The position numbers and the translations under genes are program-made. A stretch of 12,475 nt of DNA from Dichloromethanomonas sp964477085 (lineage in GTDB: Bacteria > Bacillota > Desulfitobacteriia > Desulfitobacteriales > Syntrophobotulaceae): assembly GCA_964477085.1 (NCBI GenBank), contig CAYZDF010000071.1, positions 1 through 12,475 on the forward strand, in the 5' to 3' direction. The notes beneath the pieces were generated by a model. The model searched no databases, was not told where the DNA came from, and saw only the letters and a program-made list of their open reading frames with translations. The number at the start of each line of letters is the position of its first letter. Positions within the stretch are counted from its first letter, which is position 1. This document shows, in pieces, positions 7,344-12,475 of the stretch.

Positions 7344-8099
7344 TTAAAAATCCTCGTCCGCCAAGGATTCAGCGAGATCAAAATTAGTATAAACCTTCTG
7401 TACGTCATCATGGCTTTCTAAGGTATCGATCAATTTGATAATTTTTTTGGCTTGTTCCAAATCTGATACTTCAACCCGATTATTCGGAATCAGGTTAACT
7501 GCAGCGTTTCCAATCGGTACGCCTCCATCCAGCAAGGATTGTCTGACATCCTGCATACTGGTTGGATCTGTGAATATTTCGTAACTTTCATCTTGGTTCT
7601 CAAGATCATCAGCTCCGGCTTCCAATGCCAAAAGCATCAATTCATCTTCTATCAGCTTGAAATCTTCTTTACTCACACTGAGTTGGCCTTTTTCGGTAAA
7701 CATCCAGCCAACGCTCCCTGTTTCCCCGAGATTTCCACCATTTTTAGAAAAAATATGTCGCATCTCCCCTGCTGTTCGGTTTCTGCTGTCAGTCATGACA
7801 TCAACCATTATGGCAACGCCACCAGGGCCATAACCTTCATAACGAAGTTCTTCATAATTAGCTCCGTCTTCTCCGCCGCCGCCTTTTTGGATGGCTCTGT
7901 TGATATTATCGTTAGGCATATTGGCCGCTTTAGCATTGTCAATCGCAATTTTCAGTCTGAAATTATTATTCGGATCTCCGCCGCCGGCACGAGCAGCGAC
8001 GATGATTTCTCTGGCTAATTTGGTAAATATCCTACCTTTGATGGCATCTGTTTTTGCTTTTTTGTGTTTGATGTTTGCCCATTTGGAATGTCCGCTCAC
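7344..8099 (-). CDS. yebC: YebC/PmpR family protein
   Basis: YebC proteins were first described as DNA-binding transcription regulators. More recent work on family members points to a ribosome-associated role in relieving stalls at proline-rich sequences. I cannot tell which applies here. The N-terminus SGHSKWANIKHKKAKTDAIK is the family signature. RIFTKLAREI, NMPNDNINRAIQKG, YEGYGPGGVAIMV and NGGNLGETGSVGWMF follow, and the length of 251 is normal. The start is GTG (8097-8099). The ATG one base upstream is out of frame and runs straight into TGA. The ribosome binding site GGGGAGGAA is the end of the MATE coding sequence. The link to ruvC is widely conserved and well supported here by the 27-base gap. 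Confidence 0.96.
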   Translation of the reverse strand: MSGHSKWANIKHKKAKTDAIKGRIFTKLAREIIVAARAGGGDPNNNFRLKIAIDNAKAANMPNDNINRAIQKGGGGEDGANYEELRYEGYGPGGVAIMVDVMTDSRNRTAGEMRHIFSKNGGNLGETGSVGWMFTEKGQLSVSKEDFKLIEDELMLLALEAGADDLENQDESYEIFTDPTSMQDVRQSLLDGGVPIGNAAVNLIPNNRVEVSDLEQAKKIIKLIDTLESHDDVQKVYTNFDLAESLADEDF

Positions 8100-8102
8100 A
8101 TT

Positions 8103-9467
8103 TTATTCCTCCCCGATAATTACTTTAGAATATGGTTTTGTATTTTTCAAATCCATAAGCAAGAAAGTCATAGCCAAAATAAATGATAAGACGTCTGATA
8201 CTGGTCCAGCTGCCCAGATCCCAGGCAGTTTATAATAGTGAGGCAGTATAAAGAGCAGTGGTGTCAGAAAAACAACCTGTCTGGACATACTGAGGAAGAT
8301 CGCCTGTTTGGCTCGACCCGTAGCCTGAAAATATTGACTTGCCATAATCTGAGCCCCGACGATTGGTAACATAGCCAAGAATACTCTAAGCCCTTGAATG
8401 CCGACTTCCGTAAACTGTACGTTATCTTCACTGAAGAGAGCGATAAGATAACCCGGGAAAAGTTCAACCAGTATGAATCCCAGCAAGCAAACTGCTGTTG
8501 CAGCGATAAGAACGTAATTTAATGCTGTCCTGACGCGATCCATATTCCGGGCACCAAAGTTATAACCTAAAATAGGCTGCACTCCTTGAGCCAGACCGAA
8601 GACAGGCATCAAAATGACCATCGTTACCGCATTAATCACACCGAAAGCAGCAATGGCCATATCTCCTCCGTAAATCGCCAATCGATTATTGACCAATACG
8701 ATAATCATGCTGGCAACAAGCTGAGTGGAAAAAGGTGAAAGACCGATGGCAATGATATCTTGAAATATCTTCATTTTCACCAGCAGATATTTCCTCTTAA
8801 GTTTAAGGTAAGATCGTTTCCCTAGAAAATAGGCTAATACCCAAATTGCTACGACCGTCTGAGAACAGACTGTCGCCAGAGCAGAGCCCTTCACTCCCAG
8901 ATGGAAAACAAAGATAAACAAAGGATTTAGGATAATATTGAGTCCTGCTCCGATCAGCATTGATATCATCGCCGTCTTGGGATTACCCTCAGCCCGAATA
9001 AAGTTATTCATCCCGAATCCAATACTCATAGCTGGTATACCCAGGATAATGATATGCGTAAAATCCTTAGCATAAGGAAGAACATCACTGCTCGCTCCAA
9101 GAACGAGAAGAATCTTTTCGGTAAAGAACAAAAGCAAAATACATAAGACAATGGACATAAGTAAAAGAAGGGTAAACGCATTACCAATGATCTCTTCTGC
9201 TTCCTCTTTTTTGTTTTGCCCTAAACGGATGGATATCAGGGCTGTCGCTCCAACTCCGATCAACATACCAAAAGCCATTAAGACCAAGCTAATCGGATAG
9301 GATATGGCGATACCCGAAAGGGCCAGTGTACCTACACCGCGTCCTACAAACATTCGGTCCACAATATTGTAGATAGCATTTACCATCATCCCGACAATGG
9401 CAGGCATTGAGAATAAAAACAGTAGTTTACCTACTTTTTCTTCAGCCATTAATTTAGTACGATCCAT
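8103..9467 (-). CDS. MATE family multidrug/toxin efflux transporter
   Basis: This is an integral membrane antiporter of the multidrug and toxic compound extrusion family, exporting organic cations or metabolites using a Na+ or H+ gradient. At 454 residues it is full length and has about 12 hydrophobic segments. Family marks are SMPAIVGMMVNAIYNIVDRMFVG (20-42), GVGATALISIRLGQNKKEEAEEIIGNAF (71-98), FIRAEGNPKTAM (156-167), GLAQGVQPILGYNFGA (291-306) and QYFQATGRAKQAI (378-390). The pattern is closest to the MepA/DinF-like bacterial branch. Substrate cannot be read from sequence. A GAGGAG precedes the ATG by 12 bases, a long spacing; no better start is evident. The gene leads the operon and ends 3 bases before yebC. 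A strong promoter candidate lies about 110 bases upstream, and a perfect palindrome is just beyond that. Confidence 0.92.
   Translation of the reverse strand: MDRTKLMAEEKVGKLLFLFSMPAIVGMMVNAIYNIVDRMFVGRGVGTLALSGIAISYPISLVLMAFGMLIGVGATALISIRLGQNKKEEAEEIIGNAFTLLLLMSIVLCILLLFFTEKILLVLGASSDVLPYAKDFTHIIILGIPAMSIGFGMNNFIRAEGNPKTAMISMLIGAGLNIILNPLFIFVFHLGVKGSALATVCSQTVVAIWVLAYFLGKRSYLKLKRKYLLVKMKIFQDIIAIGLSPFSTQLVASMIIVLVNNRLAIYGGDMAIAAFGVINAVTMVILMPVFGLAQGVQPILGYNFGARNMDRVRTALNYVLIAATAVCLLGFILVELFPGYLIALFSEDNVQFTEVGIQGLRVFLAMLPIVGAQIMASQYFQATGRAKQAIFLSMSRQVVFLTPLLFILPHYYKLPGIWAAGPVSDVLSFILAMTFLLMDLKNTKPYSKVIIGEE
8106..8114 (-). promoter_or_regulatory. yebC ribosome binding site inside the MATE 3' end
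   Basis: GGGGAGGAA on the minus strand encodes the last MATE residues (G-E-E) and places GGAGG 8 bases before the yebC GTG. The MATE TAA stop (8103-8105) lies between this site and the start codon. Ribosomes ending MATE translation are therefore positioned to start yebC, the usual layout for translational coupling. It also supports GTG as the yebC start. Confidence 0.75.
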
Positions 9468-9582
9468 ATATTTTTCTGTCTCCTCTATCTAACATTGGTT
9501 CATTGCTAATAATATTTATTATGATTCAATTCCGTAATTTATAGATGAATAATACTTTTGATGGTACATGCTTAACCTATAT

Positions 9583-9611
9583 ATTTTATCATACCAATGA
9601 CTAATCGCCAA
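9583..9611 (-). promoter_or_regulatory. promoter of the MATE-yebC-ruv operon (extended -10)
   Basis: On the minus strand, TTGGCG (9606-9611), a 17-base spacer and TAAAAT (9583-9588) form a vegetative-type promoter. The spacer ends in TGA, giving an extended -10 element (TGATAAAAT). The predicted start near 9576 leaves a leader of about 110 nt before the MATE ATG. Confidence 0.6.
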
Positions 9612-9633
9612 GAATCTAAACTGAGATGAGGTC

Positions 9634-9696
9634 CTAATCTGACATCAGATTATCTTCTTCGGACAAGGCATGTGTCGCTATTAATACCTGGCCTAG
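9634..9696 (-). other. out-of-frame C-terminal tail of hypF
   Basis: Reading one base back from the hypF frame at 9696 gives L-G-Q-V-L-I-A-T-H-A-L-S-E-E-D and a few more residues, ending at TAG (9634-9636). HypF proteins usually continue DGG-(I/L)-(S/A)-LGQ at exactly this point, so the family's tail is present but in the -1 frame. A single missing base between about 9696 and 9705 would explain it. The tail adds about 20 residues. Confidence 0.75.
9635..9652. promoter_or_regulatory. perfect 18-bp palindrome, candidate operator upstream of the MATE promoter
   Basis: TAATCTGACATCAGATTA has perfect 8-base arms around a CA centre. It lies about 24 bases upstream of the MATE -35 box, centred near -68 from the predicted start. 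That position would fit an activator or a looping/divergent regulator. No T-run follows on either strand, so it does not look like an intrinsic terminator for hypF. It also overlaps the last codons of the shifted hypF frame. Confidence 0.5.
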
Positions 9697-12242
9697 GCTA
9701 AGCCTCCGTCTCCTGCCGGTAACTTTTGCGGATAATAAATCATTATCCCCATCTCTGCGGCTAAATCAAGGAGGATCTCAGTCAATAGTTTATTCTGAAA
9801 GACTCCACCGCTGATCACCATCCCTTTGCTTCCGATTCCGATCATTAAAGCAGTTTCCAGCATTGCACAAGCCAAGGAATAGTGAAACTTGTAAGCGATC
9901 TCTCCGGTGTCAACGTTATTTCTCAGATCGTGGATGATCCCTCTAAATAATGAATGGACTTTTACTCTTACTACACCAGAAACTAATTCTAACTGGATGG
10001 AATAAAGATAGGAGTTAATGTTATTTAAGTTACTAAGGTTAAAGGCATCTATTTTATGACTTAGGAGGATCTCCCTATCACTGTTACCCTCACCGATCCG
10101 TAGTGGCTGATCATCTATCTCCATACTTGATAACAGGCTATGGGGACTATCAGCGGATGAAGTCTCAGTACGGAATTTGGTCGATAGACTTATTTCTTTT
10201 AGTCCCTTATCGATTGGTTCTTTAGCTAAATGACTTATTTCTAGAGATTTGTATAATCTAGCAACCGCTTCTTGTCGATAAGCCTTTATTCTATTCCCTA
10301 AGATATCTGGTATTCCGGCTTGTCCGGGCTCGTTAAAATTCATCAACCAAACAGCAGCCCGACTTTCCAATTCGATAGCGGCTTGTCCTTCATACGTTAC
10401 CTTGGTACATACTCCCAATAACCCACTGACAGCATCAAATAATCGTCCTGCACTTGAAGTATCAAAGATTTGAAATCTGCTTTTAAGTTGGGCTTCAAGA
10501 ATATTTTTTTCTTCCAACGATAACCCTTGCCATAAACTCTCGGTTAAAGACCATTCGTCTTCTGACAGAAGCGTACGTAAATAAGCATAAGCAATCCTAA
10601 GGGGGTATTTTGCTCCGGCATCTCCCCCTGGTAAGGGGAGATAATCAAGATGTCCTACCCGTGTATACCCATCGGCATTGCCATAGATATATTCAAAGCC
10701 CCAGATCTTCCCGTCTTCACCATAACCCGTACCATCACAGATTAGTCCCAGCATCGGTTCATTCAAATCATATTCGGCCATGACACTGACATGGTGGGCG
10801 TGATGGTGTTGGACAGTATGCTTCGGACAATCCATCGCTTTGGCCATCTTAGTAGTTGCATACTCCGGGTGAAGATCATAAGCCACTTTCTGCGGGAAAA
10901 CATTCACTACTTTCTGGTAGGAATCAAATTCCTGCTTAAAACGTTCAAAATTTTCATAGCCATGCATATCTCCAATATACTGACTCATGAAGGCCATATT
11001 GCCTGCAGCAAGACAGAAGGCATTTTTCATCTCCCCACCAAGACCGACAATCGGATCTCTGACCTCTTCCTGGAGGAGCAGTGGTAGAGGCACGTAACCC
11101 CTGGCTCTTCGGATAAATGTTGCCTTTCCCCCGATTACCTGTACGACTGAATCGTCACAGGGATGATAAATATCTCGATCGTGAGTGAGGAAATAATCGG
11201 CAATACCTCGCAAGCCGGTAAAAACACCTTCATTTTCATAGATGAGCGGTTGTCCGCTCAGGTTGGCACTGGTCATCACCAAAAAATCAAAAGAACCCTG
11301 GAAAAGAAGATGATGGATCGGAGTATAGGGAAGCATCATACCTAATGTATGCAAACCTGGTGCCACCCCTAAAGGTATTTTACTTTTGGATTTATTTTTC
11401 TTCGGTAATAAAACGATCGGTGCTGAGGGACCAAAGAGCAGCTCTTTTTCAACAGAAGTCACGTCCACTTCTCTGATAGCAGTTTCTAAATCCCGAGCCA
11501 TTAAAGCAAAGGGTTTAGAACCGCGTTCTTTTGTCCTTCTTAAACGATTAACTGCATTCTCATTGTACGCATCACAAACGAGATGAAAGCCACCCAGACC
11601 CTTTACGGCCAGTATCGCCCCTTCTTCCAGTAATCTGATACCTATTCCCTGCTCTAGCAACTCATTGCCCTTATCATCAAATAGCTTGAGAGTTGGCCCA
11701 CATTTCTTACAGGCCACAGGCTGGGCATGAAATCTTCGATCCTTGGGGTCTTCATATTCACGCTGGCAGTCCGGACACATGGCAAATTCCTTCATCGTTG
11801 TCTTGAAACGATCATACGGTCGATCATATATAATGGTGTAACGAGGTCCACAATTGGTACAGTTAATGAAAGGATAGAGATACCTTCGATCCGTTGGCTC
11901 AAACATCTCTCGCCAACAGTCCGGACATGTGGCAACATCCGGGGATATTAAGACATCATTCGTATCGGTCTTCTTACTTTGGATGATATGAAAATCCGAA
12001 TACGATTGTATATCAACTTCTTGCTTCTTGATGGAAATGATGAAGGCAAGCGGTGGCTTATCCTCTACAAGCCTCTGATAAAAGGTATCAACATATGATC
12101 CTTCGGCATGAATATCTACACCATCACTGGAGTTTTTGACCCACCCTTTGATTTCAAGTTCTTCGGCAAGTCTAAATACGAACGGTCGAAAACCGACACC
12201 CTGAACTATACCATTGATATGGATCCGATATGCTTTATCCAT
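9693..12242 (-). CDS. hypF: [NiFe]-hydrogenase maturation carbamoyltransferase HypF, with frameshifted C-terminus and expanded linker
   Basis: HypF converts carbamoyl phosphate to carbamoyl-adenylate and loads it on the C-terminal Cys of HypE, the precursor of the cyanide ligands of [NiFe] hydrogenase. Numbering from the ATG at 12242: an acylphosphatase domain with VQGVGFRP (13-20, R19) and N37; zinc fingers C106/C109, C128/C131, C156/C159 and C178/C181 with canonical spacing; a YrdC-like domain (about 195-385, TSANLSGQP at 324-332); and a Kae1-like domain with VQHHHAHH (477-484), DGTGYGEDG (503-511), GRLFDAVSGLLG (599-610) and ISGGVFQN (810-817). I preferred this ATG because GGATGG lies 5 bases upstream; the frame is open to a TTG at 12272. 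The product has 849 residues against about 750 in E. coli HypF. The excess is an S/N/K/E-rich stretch at about 635-750. The frame ends at TAG just after GDGGLA, before the expected LGQ, which continues in the -1 frame. No other hyp gene is visible nearby. Function may be altered or lost. Confidence 0.93.
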   Translation of the reverse strand: MDKAYRIHINGIVQGVGFRPFVFRLAEELEIKGWVKNSSDGVDIHAEGSYVDTFYQRLVEDKPPLAFIISIKKQEVDIQSYSDFHIIQSKKTDTNDVLISPDVATCPDCWREMFEPTDRRYLYPFINCTNCGPRYTIIYDRPYDRFKTTMKEFAMCPDCQREYEDPKDRRFHAQPVACKKCGPTLKLFDDKGNELLEQGIGIRLLEEGAILAVKGLGGFHLVCDAYNENAVNRLRRTKERGSKPFALMARDLETAIREVDVTSVEKELLFGPSAPIVLLPKKNKSKSKIPLGVAPGLHTLGMMLPYTPIHHLLFQGSFDFLVMTSANLSGQPLIYENEGVFTGLRGIADYFLTHDRDIYHPCDDSVVQVIGGKATFIRRARGYVPLPLLLQEEVRDPIVGLGGEMKNAFCLAAGNMAFMSQYIGDMHGYENFERFKQEFDSYQKVVNVFPQKVAYDLHPEYATTKMAKAMDCPKHTVQHHHAHHVSVMAEYDLNEPMLGLICDGTGYGEDGKIWGFEYIYGNADGYTRVGHLDYLPLPGGDAGAKYPLRIAYAYLRTLLSEDEWSLTESLWQGLSLEEKNILEAQLKSRFQIFDTSSAGRLFDAVSGLLGVCTKVTYEGQAAIELESRAAVWLMNFNEPGQAGIPDILGNRIKAYRQEAVARLYKSLEISHLAKEPIDKGLKEISLSTKFRTETSSADSPHSLLSSMEIDDQPLRIGEGNSDREILLSHKIDAFNLSNLNNINSYLYSIQLELVSGVVRVKVHSLFRGIIHDLRNNVDTGEIAYKFHYSLACAMLETALMIGIGSKGMVISGGVFQNKLLTEILLDLAAEMGIMIYYPQKLPAGDGGLA

Positions 12243-12338
12243 ACAAACCATCCACTTTCTGTATAAGACCAATTTAATTGGATATTATGAGCAATTATAA
12301 TGAAAAAATAAATAGTAAAGATGTAGAAAAATATATCA

Positions 12339-12354
12339 TTGTGTAACTACACAA
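12339..12354. repeat. perfect 16-bp inverted repeat in the hypF leader
   Basis: TTGTGTAACTACACAA has perfect 7-base arms around an AC centre. It lies about 100 bases before the hypF start and about 26-41 bases downstream of the predicted transcription start, so it could be an operator acting as a roadblock. On the minus strand it is followed after a few bases by TTTTT (within 12326-12332), so a weak terminator for the upstream gene is the alternative. The stem is A/T-rich and short, so I favour a protein-binding site only slightly. Confidence 0.45.
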
Positions 12355-12386
12355 ACTACTTAATACAACACCATTGTAACAACCCT

Positions 12387-12415
12387 ATTTTACACGTTTA
12401 AAATTTTATTAACAA
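12387..12415 (-). promoter_or_regulatory. sigma-A promoter of hypF
   Basis: TTGTTA (12410-12415), a 17-base spacer and TAAAAT (12387-12392) on the minus strand match the vegetative consensus at 4/6 and 5/6. The -35 box directly abuts the stop codon of the partial upstream frame. Transcription from about 12380 gives a leader of about 138 nt that contains the 12339-12354 inverted repeat. Confidence 0.55.
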
Positions 12416-12475
12416 CTAAATATATGAGTCAATTTCATAATATTTGATTTCCGAAGGCGAGACCTCCAGAATCTT
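12416..12475 (-). CDS. 3' end of an unidentified gene (19 codons plus stop)
   Basis: From the right edge the minus strand reads KILEVSPSEIKYYEIDSYI and then TAG (12416-12418). The amphipathic, charged composition and the higher G+C of the distal half (TCGCCTTCGG), in contrast to the very A/T-rich DNA that follows, suggest a real C-terminus. It vaguely recalls ends of FMN-binding pyridoxamine-oxidase-like proteins, but the piece is far too short to assign. It could still be chance. Confidence 0.4.
   Translation of the reverse strand, partial: KILEVSPSEIKYYEIDSYI

Noticed and set aside
9693..9710. Programmed -1 frameshifting at the hypF end
   Set aside because: An AGGAG lies about 11 bases upstream, but the shift region (GGC TTA GCC TAG) has no X-XXY-YYZ heptamer and no clear downstream pseudoknot. 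A simple indel or sequence error is more likely, so recoding is kept only as an alternative.
12294..12299. Perfect TATAAT (minus strand) close to hypF
   Set aside because: There is no usable -35 box at the right distance; the TTGTTA-17-TAAAAT pair further upstream is a better promoter.
12339..12354. Rex, CRP or FNR binding site
   Set aside because: The half-sites look similar, but spacing and inner bases do not fit: Rex needs 18 bp with TTGTGAA arms, CRP needs TGTGA-N6-TCACA, FNR needs TTGAT-N4-ATCAA.
1..12475. CRISPR arrays, insertion sequences, tRNA or rRNA genes, phage or toxin-antitoxin genes
   Set aside because: I read all gaps on both strands and saw none. No gap exceeds 300 bases, and the window is mainly housekeeping genes.

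Overview
The window looks like a chromosomal segment of a low-to-moderate G+C, anaerobic, spore-forming member of the Firmicutes, most plausibly in the Desulfitobacterium/Dehalobacter/Desulfosporosinus neighbourhood of the Peptococcaceae. The basis is the gene order yebC-ruvC-ruvA-ruvB-spoIID-like-queA-tgt, strong AAGGAGG-type ribosome binding sites, a CBS/DRTGG-type inorganic pyrophosphatase, a SpoIID-family protein and a [NiFe]-hydrogenase maturation gene. The genus is an inference; no rRNA or other marker is present.

Layout from left to right. A 5'-complete, 3'-truncated tgt (minus strand) runs off the left edge. A divergent 214-bp gap holds promoters for tgt and for a plus-strand pyrophosphatase gene (ppaC type), the only plus-strand gene here. 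It converges on queA with a hairpin terminator between them. The rest is on the minus strand. A probable operon reads MATE transporter > yebC > ruvC > ruvA > ruvB > SpoIID-like > queA, with gaps of 3, 27, -4, 18, 62 and 65 bases. A good extended -10 promoter sits upstream of the MATE gene. Further upstream lies hypF with its own promoter and a palindrome in its leader, then about 60 bases of the 3' end of an unidentified minus-strand gene at the right edge.

How the genes work together: RuvA, RuvB and RuvC form the Holliday-junction branch-migration and resolution machine. YebC is a ribosome-associated or regulatory factor that commonly travels with ruvC. QueA and Tgt are two enzymes of tRNA queuosine synthesis, normally adjacent but here split by the oppositely oriented pyrophosphatase gene. 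HypF supplies the carbamoyl group that becomes the CN ligands of [NiFe] hydrogenase.

The window is mostly housekeeping and I do not see a wholly new system. The strongest oddity is at the hypF 3' end: the reading frame stops right after the GDGGLA motif, while the normally conserved LGQ tail continues one frame over for about 20 codons. HypF also carries roughly 90-100 extra residues in its C-terminal domain. Other points worth checking are an 18-bp perfect palindrome between hypF and the MATE promoter, MATE-yebC coupling with the yebC ribosome binding site inside the MATE 3' end, and the interruption of the queA-tgt pair.
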